Source of the DNA: Fundicoccus_A sp052115865
Lineage (GTDB): Bacteria; Bacillota; Bacilli; Lactobacillales; Aerococcaceae
Length of the DNA: 64,000 bases
Direction: 5' to 3'
Assembly (NCBI RefSeq): GCF_052115865.1
Contig: NZ_JBQKME010000005.1
Coordinates: forward strand, 103,701-167,700
The notes below the pieces were generated by a model. The model saw only the letters and a program-made list of their open reading frames with translations. It was not told the origin of the DNA and searched no databases. Shown in pieces: positions 8,051 through 16,876 of this stretch. Each line of letters starts with the position of its first letter. Position 1 is the first letter of the stretch. The translations under genes and the position numbers were made by a program.

Positions 8051-8524
8051 TTGGATTTTGAACTGACGAACGAGATAAATGACTATTTGATGAAAATTTT
8101 TAATGAAGTTTTGCTTATCGAAGAAGGAACTTTACAGCAGTCAGAATTTAAAGATATTTCTGTAACAGAGATGCATACCATCGAAGCTATTTCATTAGCG
8201 GGAAATTTAAGTTCGACTGAAGTGGCCCGGAGACTAAATATCACCGTGGGAACTTTATCGGTTGCTATACAAAACTTAGTTCGAAAAGGTTATGTGGAAC
8301 GAGTAAGGTTACCTGAAGATCGCAGAGTCGTTCGTTTAAAGTTAACCAAAAAAGGTAAACTCTTATATCGTTTACACCGAAGGTTTCACTTGAACATGGT
8401 TGAAGCGGCAGTTGATGGGTTAACCGAAGAAGAAATTCCAATCTTAATAAAGGGCATTATAAATATACATCAATTTTTATTTGAGATTAAATCACAGATG
8501 AATGAGGAAGAAAAGAATGAGTAA
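8051..8524 (+). CDS. fabT: MarR-family fatty-acid biosynthesis repressor FabT
   Basis: This 157-residue MarR-type regulator heads the fatty-acid operon, the position and size of FabT, which represses fab genes when bound to long-chain acyl-ACP. The winged helix shows LSSTEVARRLNITVGTLS near residues 54-71 and the wing KGYVERVRLPEDRRVVRLKLT near 80-100. The only start in frame is TTG at 8051; GAGGTGAT lies 5-9 bp upstream. An out-of-frame ATG at 8046 has the better spacing but reads only six codons. The near-duplicate ATGGA-TTGGA suggests a 5-bp insertion moved the start. The gene overlaps fabH by 8 bp. Confidence 0.93.
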   Translation: MDFELTNEINDYLMKIFNEVLLIEEGTLQQSEFKDISVTEMHTIEAISLAGNLSSTEVARRLNITVGTLSVAIQNLVRKGYVERVRLPEDRRVVRLKLTKKGKLLYRLHRRFHLNMVEAAVDGLTEEEIPILIKGIINIHQFLFEIKSQMNEEEKNE

Positions 8525-9461
8525 GATTGTTGCAACAGGTTCGTATTTACCTGCTAATTACTATAGTAATACAGATTTAATTAATAAATATGCGATCGAT
8601 TCTAGCCATGAATGGATTCAACAACGATCTGGAATTGAAGGAAGATATTTAGCCATTGATGATGAATCTGTTGGAGATATAGCGATTAAGGCGGGTCAAA
8701 ATTTGCTTTCTAAACTTAATCATGATATTTCTAAGGAAATTTCATTTATCGTTGTAGCAAGCATGTCATCTTTTTCCCCAACGCCTAGTTTAGCCAATCA
8801 AGTTCAAGCAGCACTTGGTGCGACGAATGCCTGGGCAGTAGATATCAATGCAGCTTGCAGTGGTTTTATTATGGCACTAGAATTAGCCAACCAAGTCTCA
8901 CGGAATTATTCGAATGGCTACACTTTAGTCATTGGAGCTGAGAAAATGAGTAATATTTTGAACTTTGAAGATCGCTCAACAGCTGTTTTGTTCGGAGACG
9001 GAGCAGGCGCTGTATTAATTAAAAATGATGGTCAACAATTAAAAGGTTATCAGCATTATTTAGCAACGGCTAGTGATGAAGCTTTATCGATTCATTTAAA
9101 ACGGCAAGAAGAAAAGTTTTTCCTTACCATGCTAGGCCGTGATGTATTTAATTTTGTGAATCGCACCGTCGTCAATAGTTTGCAAGACTTTATTGAAATA
9201 CATCAATTATCATTTGATTATTTAATCTGTCACCAAGCCAATCAACGACTGTTAGATATATTTGCAAAAAAACTTAAAATTTCGATGGTTAAAATACCAA
9301 GTAATATTAAAGATGTTGCTAATACATCGGCAGGCAGTATTCCGATTTTGATTGACCAGATGGTAACAGACAATTTATTGAAGTTAGATGGCACCCAAAA
9401 AGTGATATTATCAGGTTTTGGTGGTGGACTCTCATGGGGACATTTGTACTTTGAAATATAA
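8517..9461 (+). CDS. fabH: Beta-ketoacyl-ACP synthase III (FabH)
   Basis: FabH starts fatty-acid synthesis by condensing acetyl-CoA (or another acyl-CoA) with malonyl-ACP. I place the start at the ATG at 8517 (MSKIVATGSYLP), which gives 314 residues; an ATG 15 bp upstream adds a lysine/arginine-rich stub not typical of the family. The catalytic triad is visible: C114 in NAACSGF, H239 in CHQANQR and N269 in VANTSAGSIP. The GFGGGLSWG C-terminal motif is present. The gene overlaps the end of fabT, so translation is probably coupled, and it precedes acpP after a 54-bp gap. Confidence 0.96.
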   Translation: MSKIVATGSYLPANYYSNTDLINKYAIDSSHEWIQQRSGIEGRYLAIDDESVGDIAIKAGQNLLSKLNHDISKEISFIVVASMSSFSPTPSLANQVQAALGATNAWAVDINAACSGFIMALELANQVSRNYSNGYTLVIGAEKMSNILNFEDRSTAVLFGDGAGAVLIKNDGQQLKGYQHYLATASDEALSIHLKRQEEKFFLTMLGRDVFNFVNRTVVNSLQDFIEIHQLSFDYLICHQANQRLLDIFAKKLKISMVKIPSNIKDVANTSAGSIPILIDQMVTDNLLKLDGTQKVILSGFGGGLSWGHLYFEI

Positions 9462-9515
9462 TGTAAGTGAATAACTTGCACCAAAAAATATATAAAATTT
9501 ACGGAGGAATTTATT

Positions 9516-9737
9516 ATGTTCGAAAAAATTCAAGTAATTATCGCAGATCAATTAGGTATTGAAGAAAATGAAGTGACATTAACAACAGATTTTGAAAGTG
9601 ATTTAAATGCAGATTCATTAGACGTATTCCAAATCATTAGTGATATTGAAGATGAATTAGATATTACAATCGATACAGATCAAAATTTAAGAACAGTTCA
9701 AGATTTAGTGACATATATTGAAGATTTAGAAGCTTAG
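9516..9737 (+). CDS. acpP: Acyl carrier protein
   Basis: The 73-residue acidic protein carries growing acyl chains on a 4'-phosphopantetheine attached to S34 in the DADSLD-like motif NADSLDVF. The helices and the DIEDELDITI recognition helix are normal for AcpP. GGAGG lies 8 bp upstream of the ATG. It sits between fabH and fabK in the main operon, so this is the ACP of fatty-acid synthesis rather than of a polyketide or teichoic-acid system. Confidence 0.96.
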   Translation: MFEKIQVIIADQLGIEENEVTLTTDFESDLNADSLDVFQIISDIEDELDITIDTDQNLRTVQDLVTYIEDLEA

Positions 9738-9750
9738 GAATGATTAATAA

Positions 9751-10707
9751 ATGAAAACAGCAATTACAGAACTACTAAATATAGAATATCCGATAGTTCA
9801 AGGGGCGATGGCATGGGTTGCTGACGCTGACTTAGCAAGCGCTGTTTCAAATGCAGGTGGATTAGGTGTTATTGGTACAGGACATGATCCTGTTGAAGTG
9901 GTAGAAAAAAAAGTGACATTGATGAAAGAAAAGGCTTCGAAGCCTTTTGCAGTCAATGTCATGCTTTTAAATCCACAAGTTGATGCTGTTGTTGATTATT
10001 TAATTGAAGCTGGAATTAAAATTATAACAACCGGAGCTGGCAATCCTGCAAAATACATGAAGCGATTTAAAGAAGCTGGAATAGCTGTTATTCCAGTTGT
10101 TGCTTCTGTTGCCTTAGCTAAACGAATGGAACGTATTGGCGCAGACGCAATAATCGTTGAAGGAATGGAAGCAGGAGGGCATATTGGTAAATCAACTACC
10201 ATGACACTTTTACCTCAAGTGGTTGATGAAATAAATATCCCCATTATTGCTGCCGGTGGTTTTGGTGATGGACGTGGGATGGCAGCAGCCTTAATGTTAG
10301 GTGCTGACGCTATTCAAGTTGGAACGCGATTTGTTGTTTCTCATGAATCAAACGCTCATCCGCGTTTTAAACAAGCGATTATCGAAGCAAAAGATATTGA
10401 TACAGTTGTTACAGGTCAAATTACAGGACATCCTGTCCGCGTTTTAAGAAACCCATTAACCACTCAGTATCTACAAGCTGAAAAAGAAGAAACGAGCAAA
10501 GAAACACCTGACATTCTGCGTTTAGATGAAATTGCTAAAGGAGCTTTACGTCGCGCCGTTGTTGAAGGAGACTGGCAATCAGGATCTTTTATGGCAGGAC
10601 AAATTGCTGGATTAGTTTCTAAAGAACAATCATGTCATGATATTATTCAAGATTATATCAATGAATGTAAAGAGATAATTAAAATTAACCAGAAATTTGT
10701 GGATTAA
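9751..10707 (+). CDS. fabK: Enoyl-ACP reductase II (FabK)
   Basis: FabK is the FMN-dependent enoyl-ACP reductase that finishes each elongation cycle in many Lactobacillales in place of FabI. The 318-residue protein is a TIM barrel of the nitronate monooxygenase-like family. It shows YPIVQGAMAWVAD at the N-terminus, SNAGGLGVIGTG near residue 31, EGMEAGGHIG near 138 and IAAGGFGDGRGMAAALMLGADAIQVGTRF near 163-191, which binds FMN phosphate. No fabI is seen in the operon. The ribosome binding site is a modest TAGGAA overlapping the end of acpP. Confidence 0.95.
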   Translation: MKTAITELLNIEYPIVQGAMAWVADADLASAVSNAGGLGVIGTGHDPVEVVEKKVTLMKEKASKPFAVNVMLLNPQVDAVVDYLIEAGIKIITTGAGNPAKYMKRFKEAGIAVIPVVASVALAKRMERIGADAIIVEGMEAGGHIGKSTTMTLLPQVVDEINIPIIAAGGFGDGRGMAAALMLGADAIQVGTRFVVSHESNAHPRFKQAIIEAKDIDTVVTGQITGHPVRVLRNPLTTQYLQAEKEETSKETPDILRLDEIAKGALRRAVVEGDWQSGSFMAGQIAGLVSKEQSCHDIIQDYINECKEIIKINQKFVD

Positions 10708-10737
10708 TTTTATAAATAGTTAAAGGAGTCATTATCG

Positions 10738-11673
10738 ATGAAATTAGCCATTATATTTAATGGACAAGGTGCGCATTATGAGAATATGGGTGAAGATTTC
10801 ATTGCTGAATATCCTGTTGCCAAAGAACTTATGCAACAAATAGAATCTGTTACGGATTATCCTATTCAGGAATGGATTAATCAGGATATCGATGTTTTAT
10901 CAAAAACTAAATTTGCGCAACCGGCGATAGCAGCCATTAGTTTGGTTATTTATCAAAGTATTGCTCCTCTTTTGCCAGCCGTATCTTATATGGCTGGTTT
11001 AAGTTTAGGGGAATACTCAGCCCTAATAGCAAGTGGTGCCATCTCAATTGAAGCTGGATTTTCTTTATTAAAAGCTAGAGGAGAAATAATGTCCAAACAA
11101 TGTCGTAAACTGAAAGATACGACAGATGTACAGATGGTTGCGGCCTTAAATATGCCATTAGAGGTCATACAAGAAACATTATTAGAAGTTGATCCATCAC
11201 TGCCTCTTTATATTGCTAACTATAATTCACCAGGACAGATTGTTTTAGGTGGGGTGGTGGAAGCAATTAATCAATTTTCTGAGATAGCTAAAGCAAAAGG
11301 TTATCGAAAGATTATGCCATTAAAGGTTGAGGGTCCTTTCCATACACCATTAATGCAAGACGCAGTAAATGATTTCGAGAAAGCTTTAGCTGATATTGAA
11401 TTTGGACAAGCTAATGTAGAAGTTATGTCTAATTTAACTGTTGAACCTCATCAATTATCAACGATAAAAGAACACTTAGCAAATCATTTAGTTCAACCTG
11501 TTCAATGGCAACAAACAATTGAATTTTTTGTAGACCAAGGCGTAACACATCTTATTCAAATTGGACCAGGAAAAACATTGGCAGCTTTACTAAAACGTCA
11601 AGAAAATGTCCCTAAAGTATTAGTTATCGATAAAGTCGAAGATGTCCAAGCGTTAGAAAGTTTATTTAATTAA
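10738..11673 (+). CDS. fabD: Malonyl-CoA:ACP transacylase (FabD)
   Basis: FabD moves the malonyl group from CoA to ACP to supply elongation. The 311-residue protein has the NGQGAHYENMG oxyanion segment at the N-terminus, the nucleophile S89 in GLSLGEYSAL and the FHTPLM histidine motif near residue 200. IQIGPGKTLAALLKR near the C-terminus is also typical. A canonical AAAGGAG ribosome binding site lies upstream. It sits between fabK and fabG as in streptococcal fab clusters. No anomalies are seen. Confidence 0.96.
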   Translation: MKLAIIFNGQGAHYENMGEDFIAEYPVAKELMQQIESVTDYPIQEWINQDIDVLSKTKFAQPAIAAISLVIYQSIAPLLPAVSYMAGLSLGEYSALIASGAISIEAGFSLLKARGEIMSKQCRKLKDTTDVQMVAALNMPLEVIQETLLEVDPSLPLYIANYNSPGQIVLGGVVEAINQFSEIAKAKGYRKIMPLKVEGPFHTPLMQDAVNDFEKALADIEFGQANVEVMSNLTVEPHQLSTIKEHLANHLVQPVQWQQTIEFFVDQGVTHLIQIGPGKTLAALLKRQENVPKVLVIDKVEDVQALESLFN

Positions 11674-11684
11674 AGGAGTTTAAT

Positions 11685-12407
11685 ATGAGTCTTGTTTGTA
11701 TTATTACAGGTAGTTCGCGTGGTATAGGCTTATCAATCGCACATTCATTAGCAAAGGCTGGCCATCAAGTAGTTTTAAATAGCCGTCGACCATTTGACAA
11801 CGAAATTTTAGAACAGTTTGCTGATTATCCACTAGCAGTTGGAACAATGATTGGTGATGTGAGTGATTTCGAAACTGCAAAAGAACTTGTAGACCAAGTT
11901 AAAGAAACATTCGGCAGAATTGATGTTTTAGTCAATAATGCAGGGATAACAAAAGATGGTTTATTTATGCGCATGTCTGAAGATGATTTTAACACGGTGA
12001 TTCAAACGAATCTAAATGGTGTGTTTAATATGTCACGTCACGTTGTGCCTATTATGTTAAAACAAAGAAGCGGATCGATTATTAATATGTCTAGTATCGT
12101 AGGGGTGACCGGAAATGTTGGTCAAGTTAACTATGCGGCTAGTAAAGCAGGTATTATTGGATTAACCAAGGCTTTGGCTAGGGAAGTTGCTAGTCGATCT
12201 ATTACAGTTAATGCGATTGCTCCTGGATTTATTGAAACAGAAATGACTGGGCATTTGAGTGAACGTGTTGTTGAAACGATGCTAGGCCAAATCCCTTTAA
12301 AACGTTTTGGTCAAGTTGAAGAAATAAGCCAAACTGTCGCTTTCTTAATTGAAAACCGCTATATTACAGGGCAAGTAATTGAAGTAAATGGCGGCATGAA
12401 CATGTAA
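11685..12407 (+). CDS. fabG: 3-oxoacyl-ACP reductase (FabG)
   Basis: FabG is the NADPH-dependent short-chain dehydrogenase that reduces the beta-keto group in each elongation cycle. The 240-residue protein has the Rossmann motif GSSRGIGLSIA near residues 9-19, NNAG near 86, the catalytic serine in INMSSIVG and the YAASKAG motif with catalytic Tyr and Lys near residue 150. GFIETEMT and a C-terminal ITGQVIEVNGGMNM close the protein. AAAGGAG precedes the ATG. Its place between fabD and fabF supports the assignment over other SDR enzymes. Confidence 0.96.
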   Translation: MSLVCIITGSSRGIGLSIAHSLAKAGHQVVLNSRRPFDNEILEQFADYPLAVGTMIGDVSDFETAKELVDQVKETFGRIDVLVNNAGITKDGLFMRMSEDDFNTVIQTNLNGVFNMSRHVVPIMLKQRSGSIINMSSIVGVTGNVGQVNYAASKAGIIGLTKALAREVASRSITVNAIAPGFIETEMTGHLSERVVETMLGQIPLKRFGQVEEISQTVAFLIENRYITGQVIEVNGGMNM

Positions 12408-12436
12408 GAACATGTTTTTACACAAGGAGGAAAATA

Positions 12437-13672
12437 ATGAACCGAGTAGTAATAACGGGAATTGGAACAGTTTCACCTATCGGAAATGATGTTCAATCAT
12501 TTTGGGATAGTATGACGAACAATCGAAGTGGTATTGCTGAAATTAAAAAATTTGATGCTGAAAATACTGGAATCAGTGTTGCGGCTGAAGTCAAAAATTT
12601 CGATCCAACATTAACCATGGATCGCAAAGAATATAAACGAATGGATTTATTTTCTCAATATGGTGTTGCTGCGGCTGCAGAAGCACTTGAAATGAGTGGC
12701 TACAATATCGAAGAAAACCCGTATAGGGTAGGAACACTCGTGAGCTCCGGTATTGGGGGCTTAATCGAAATTGAGAATGGAATCCGTAAAATGATTGATA
12801 AAGGACCAAAAAGAGTCCCACCATTATTTGTACCAATGACCATTGGTAATATGGGTGCAGGAAATATTTCCATGAAATTTGGTGCTAGAGGCATTAGCTT
12901 AGATATTGTCACAGCTTGTGCTAGTGCGACGAATTCAATCGGTGAAGCTTTCTTGAAAATTCAAAATGGTCTTTTAGATGCATGTTTTGCTGGAGGAACA
13001 GAAGGAACGATTAATGAAATTGGCATCAGTGGATTTGCTGCATTAACAGCTTTATCTACAAATGAAGATCCGTCTAAGGCTTCAAGACCATTTGATAAAG
13101 ATCGTGATGGCTTTGTGATGGGCGAGGGTGCTGGAATTCTGTTTTTAGAATCATTAGAATCGGCACAAAAACGTGGAGCCACTATTTTAGCTGAAGTTGT
13201 CGGTTATGGTTCAAACTCAGATGCTTATCATATGACAGCTCCTTTACCTGACGGTAGTGGTGCAGGTGAAGCTATGAAGACTGCAATTGCTATGGCGGGT
13301 ATTACAGCTGAAGATATTGACTATATTAATGCTCATGGGACAAGTACCCCAACAAACGATTCAGGAGAAACCGTTGCAATTAAATATGCATTAGGTGACC
13401 ATGCTTATAATATTCCAATTTCAAGTTCAAAAGGACATTTTGGACATTTATTAGGTGCTGCAGGTGGAGTGGAAGCTGTCGCTATTGTGAAAGCTTTACA
13501 AGAAGGTTTTATACCAGCAACATTAGGTTTAGAAAATGCAGATGATGATTGTGATTTAGACTATGTCCCAAATGCAGGACGTCAACAAGACATTCGTTAC
13601 GCTTTATCAAACTCCTTAGGCTTTGGTGGACATAATGCTGTATTATGTTTCAAACGCTGGGATGGTGAATAA
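12437..13672 (+). CDS. fabF: Beta-ketoacyl-ACP synthase II (FabF)
   Basis: FabF condenses malonyl-ACP with the growing acyl chain. The 411-residue protein has the Cys-His-His triad: C161 in VTACASATNSIG, H300 in NAHGTSTPTND and H337 in KGHFGHLLGAAG. The RPFDKDRDGFVMGEGAG segment is conserved. It is the only elongating condensing enzyme in the operon. GGAGG lies about 8 bp before the ATG. The TAA is followed almost at once by the TTG start of accB, which suggests translational coupling. Confidence 0.97.
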   Translation: MNRVVITGIGTVSPIGNDVQSFWDSMTNNRSGIAEIKKFDAENTGISVAAEVKNFDPTLTMDRKEYKRMDLFSQYGVAAAAEALEMSGYNIEENPYRVGTLVSSGIGGLIEIENGIRKMIDKGPKRVPPLFVPMTIGNMGAGNISMKFGARGISLDIVTACASATNSIGEAFLKIQNGLLDACFAGGTEGTINEIGISGFAALTALSTNEDPSKASRPFDKDRDGFVMGEGAGILFLESLESAQKRGATILAEVVGYGSNSDAYHMTAPLPDGSGAGEAMKTAIAMAGITAEDIDYINAHGTSTPTNDSGETVAIKYALGDHAYNIPISSSKGHFGHLLGAAGGVEAVAIVKALQEGFIPATLGLENADDDCDLDYVPNAGRQQDIRYALSNSLGFGGHNAVLCFKRWDGE

Positions 13673-13674
13673 AT

Positions 13675-14151
13675 TTGGAATTTCAAGATTTACTTACCTT
13701 AATTGATAAACTCGACAAATCGACACTGACTTTTTTAGATTACAAACGCGATAACAATCATGTGATCCTATCAAAAAATGCTGTAAATGAGTCGGTGAGT
13801 CAAGCAAAAGCTGAAGCTGTTCATAATCACCTACAACAGAATGAAAAAGTTGAAGTCGTTCAAGAAATAGCTCCTGAAACTGAACAGCTAACTGAAGCAC
13901 CAAGAGAAGAATTGACAGGAGAAGTTGTTACTTCACCAATGGTTGGTGTTGTCTATTTACAAGCAAATCCTGATGCAGACCCATATATCCAAGTGGGTGA
14001 ACGAGTGGAACAAGGCGATGTTATTTGTATTATTGAGGCCATGAAGTTAATGAATGAAATCCAAGCACCAAAATCAGGTATTATTGAAGAAATATTAGTT
14101 GAAAATGAATCTGTAGTTGAATTTGGACAAGCAATTGTTCGCATCAAATAA
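13675..14151 (+). CDS. accB: Biotin carboxyl carrier protein of acetyl-CoA carboxylase
   Basis: This 158-residue protein carries biotin on K124 in the motif EAMKLMNE near the C-terminus, inside a biotinyl domain that begins at about residue 83. The middle is a flexible, charged Pro/Glu/Ala-containing linker. The start is TTG at 13675, two bases after the fabF stop codon, with GATGGTGA upstream and no better start nearby; coupling to fabF is likely. It works with AccC, AccD and AccA, all encoded downstream in this operon. Confidence 0.95.
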   Translation: MEFQDLLTLIDKLDKSTLTFLDYKRDNNHVILSKNAVNESVSQAKAEAVHNHLQQNEKVEVVQEIAPETEQLTEAPREELTGEVVTSPMVGVVYLQANPDADPYIQVGERVEQGDVICIIEAMKLMNEIQAPKSGIIEEILVENESVVEFGQAIVRIK

Positions 14152-14175
14152 TTTAATATCAGTAGGAGGATTATT

Positions 14176-14610
14176 ATGACAATTATGACTGCTCAAGAAG
14201 TAATGGAGATTATCCCAAATCGCTTTCCTATCTTTTTCATAGATGCTGTTGACGAATTAATTCCAGGTGAAAAAATTGTTTGCCGTAAAAATGTGACAAT
14301 CAATGAAGAGTTTTTCCAAGGCCATTTCCCTGGAGAGCCTGTTATGCCAGGCGTTTTAATCGTTGAATCATTAGCTCAAGCTGGATCAATTCCATTATTA
14401 AAAATGGAAGGCTTTGAAGGAAAAACAGCGTATTTAGGTGGTTTAAATAAAGTTAAATTTAGACAAAAAGTTGTACCAGGTGATGTTCTGCGCCTACAAG
14501 TTGATATTGTAAAACTAAAAAGTAATGCAGGTATTGGTTATGGACAAGCTTTTGTTGGCGATAAAAAAGTTTGTGAAGCTGAAATGACCTTTATTATTGG
14601 TGCTAAGTAA
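14176..14610 (+). CDS. fabZ: 3-hydroxyacyl-ACP dehydratase (FabZ)
   Basis: FabZ removes water from beta-hydroxyacyl-ACP. The 144-residue hot-dog fold protein has H50 in GHFPGEPVMPG and E64 in VLIVESLAQAG, the catalytic pair of the family. NRFPIFFIDAVDEL at the N-terminus is also typical. TAGGAGG lies 5-8 bp upstream. This is the only dehydratase in the cluster and no fabM is present. Whether it or another gene makes the unsaturated-chain branch cannot be decided from sequence alone. The stop codon is directly followed by the accC ATG. Confidence 0.95.
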   Translation: MTIMTAQEVMEIIPNRFPIFFIDAVDELIPGEKIVCRKNVTINEEFFQGHFPGEPVMPGVLIVESLAQAGSIPLLKMEGFEGKTAYLGGLNKVKFRQKVVPGDVLRLQVDIVKLKSNAGIGYGQAFVGDKKVCEAEMTFIIGAK

Positions 14611-16008
14611 ATGTTTAAGAAAGTATTGGTTGCCAATCGGGGTGAGATAGCTGTTCGTGTCATTCGTGCTTTACGTGAAATGGGGATTACATCCGTTGCT
14701 ATTTACAGTAAAGCAGATGAAAAAGCTTTGCACACAGAATTAGCTGACGAATCTATTTGTATTGGTCCAGCAAAAGGATTAGATTCATACGCAAATCCTA
14801 TTGCAGTTCTCAGCGCAGCCCATGTTATGGGCTGTGATGCGATCCATCCAGGTTACGGATTTTTATCAGAACGAAGCGATTTTGTGAAAATGTGTGAAGA
14901 AGTAGGCATAAAATTTATAGGACCGTCGAGTGATATTATCAACTTAATGGGAAATAAACAAAATGCACGTTCTACCATGCAAGCAGCAGGCATACCAATT
15001 ACACCAGGAAGCGATGGACTAGTCCATACACTTGAAGAAGCCCAAGCCATTGCAGAAGAAATAGGCTTTCCGTTAATGATAAAAGCAGCTGATGGAGGCG
15101 GTGGAAAAGGGATGCGTCGCGTTGAATCGATTGATCAATTTGATTATTTATTCGAACAAGCACAAAACGAAACCCAAGCAATTTATGGGAATAAAGATCT
15201 TTATATTGAACGAATCATCTATCCAGCCCGTCATATTGAAGTTCAAATATTAGCTGATCAATATGGTAACGTGATTCATTTAGGGGAACGCGATTGTTCT
15301 TTGCAAAGAAATAATCAAAAAGTCATCGAATTTACACCAGCACAATCCTTATCCCAAGCAGCAAGAAAGAGTATATGCAAAACTGCTGTTCAAGCAGCAG
15401 CAGCTATCGGTTATACGAATGCTGGAACCATTGAATTTTTACTCGATGAAAATGAAAATTTCTATTTTATGGAAATGAACACTCGTCTACAAGTTGAGCA
15501 CCCCGTGACAGAAATGATAACGGGAATAGATATTGTTAAACAACAAATAAATATCGCTGCTAATAAACCATTAGATATGACACAAGAAAGGGTTAAATTT
15601 AATGGTGTAGCCATTGAATGTCGTTTAAATGCTGAAAACCCAAGAATGCAATTTAGACCATCAAGTGGCTATATTAACCGCTTAATTTTGCCATCAGGTG
15701 GCTTAGGTTTACGCGTAGAGTCTGCTGTTTACCCTCAATATCTGCTACCTCCGTTTTATGATTCAATGATTGCTAAAGTCATTGTTCATCAACCAACTAG
15801 AGAACAAGCATTTGAGTTGATGGATAGAGCTTTGTATGAAGTGGTTGTTGAAGGATTAGACACGAATATTGAACTGCTTGACGATTTAATTGGTAGTGAA
15901 TCTGTCTTTAATGATAGAATACATACTAAGTGGTTGGAAGAATCATTTATGCCAGATTGGCAGTTAGAGCTAGAAGATGGAGCTAGAGATGAATTAGAGG
16001 AGGCATAA
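14611..16008 (+). CDS. accC: Biotin carboxylase subunit of acetyl-CoA carboxylase
   Basis: AccC carboxylates biotin on AccB using ATP and bicarbonate. The 465-residue protein begins with KKVLVANRGEIAVRVIRA, has the HPGYGFLSE motif near residue 80, the glycine-rich ATP lid KAADGGGGKGMRR near 159-171, and the MEMNTRLQVEHPVTE active-site segment near 288-302. It starts directly after the fabZ stop, so coupling is likely. The length is slightly over the common 445-455 because of an acidic C-terminal tail. All catalytic motifs are intact. Confidence 0.97.
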   Translation: MFKKVLVANRGEIAVRVIRALREMGITSVAIYSKADEKALHTELADESICIGPAKGLDSYANPIAVLSAAHVMGCDAIHPGYGFLSERSDFVKMCEEVGIKFIGPSSDIINLMGNKQNARSTMQAAGIPITPGSDGLVHTLEEAQAIAEEIGFPLMIKAADGGGGKGMRRVESIDQFDYLFEQAQNETQAIYGNKDLYIERIIYPARHIEVQILADQYGNVIHLGERDCSLQRNNQKVIEFTPAQSLSQAARKSICKTAVQAAAAIGYTNAGTIEFLLDENENFYFMEMNTRLQVEHPVTEMITGIDIVKQQINIAANKPLDMTQERVKFNGVAIECRLNAENPRMQFRPSSGYINRLILPSGGLGLRVESAVYPQYLLPPFYDSMIAKVIVHQPTREQAFELMDRALYEVVVEGLDTNIELLDDLIGSESVFNDRIHTKWLEESFMPDWQLELEDGARDELEEA

Positions 16009-16009
16009 T

Positions 16010-16861
16010 ATGGCATTATTCCGAAAAAAGAAAACTATTCGAATAAATCCATTGCCTATTCATGAAATAGAGCAGAAAAAAGCAAGCATACCTGAAGACA
16101 TGGTTAAAAACTGTCCAAACTGTAAACGGATCTTAATTAACAATCAAATTGCTGAAGAACGCGTTTGTTACCATTGTGGTGAACATTTGCATTTTCCAGC
16201 AAAAGACCGAATAGACTGGTTAGTCGATAAAGGTAGTTTTGAAACTTGGGATGAAGGTTTAAGTACGTCCAATGAAATGAATTTTCCAGGCTATACTAAA
16301 AAAATATCACAAGCTCAACAATTGACAGGACTTAACGAAGCTGTCGTAACAGGCAAAGCAAGCTTAAACGGTTTACCATTTTGCTTAGGCATCATGGATA
16401 GTCAATTTATTATGGCGAGTATGGGGACCGTTGTTGGAGAAAAAATAACAAACCTATTCGAACGAGCTTACGAACTGGGCTTACCTGTCATCATGTTCAT
16501 AGCATCAGGTGGTGCACGTATGCAAGAAGGTATTTTATCTTTAATGCAAATGGCCAAAGTTTCGCAAGCCGTTTCTAAACACCAACAAGCTGGATTGTTT
16601 TACTGTGCTATTTTAACTAACCCTACAATGGGGGGAGTAACGGCAAGTTTTGCTATGCAAGGCGATATCACTTTGGCAGAACCTCGTGCAAAAATAGGAT
16701 TCGCAGGGAAACGGGTCATTGAACAAACAATTCGTGCGGCATTACCGGATGACTTTCAATCAGCAGAGAGCTTGTTGGAAAATGGTTATATTGATGAAAT
16801 TGTTCCAAGAACTGAACAAAAAGAAAAACTAGATTTACTCTTAAAAATCCATTCGAAATAG
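16010..16861 (+). CDS. accD: Acetyl-CoA carboxylase carboxyltransferase beta subunit
   Basis: AccD and AccA together transfer the carboxyl group from biotin to acetyl-CoA, giving malonyl-CoA. The 283-residue protein has the N-terminal zinc ribbon with C35, C38, C53 and C56, followed by the crotonase-like carboxyltransferase domain with FIASGGARMQEGILSLMQMAK near residues 163-183 and NPTMGGVTASFAMQGD near 203. GAGGAGG lies about 6 bp upstream of the ATG, inside the end of accC. The order accC-accD-accA matches other Lactobacillales. Confidence 0.96.
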   Translation: MALFRKKKTIRINPLPIHEIEQKKASIPEDMVKNCPNCKRILINNQIAEERVCYHCGEHLHFPAKDRIDWLVDKGSFETWDEGLSTSNEMNFPGYTKKISQAQQLTGLNEAVVTGKASLNGLPFCLGIMDSQFIMASMGTVVGEKITNLFERAYELGLPVIMFIASGGARMQEGILSLMQMAKVSQAVSKHQQAGLFYCAILTNPTMGGVTASFAMQGDITLAEPRAKIGFAGKRVIEQTIRAALPDDFQSAESLLENGYIDEIVPRTEQKEKLDLLLKIHSK

Positions 16862-16876
16862 AGAGCAGGTGAAACT

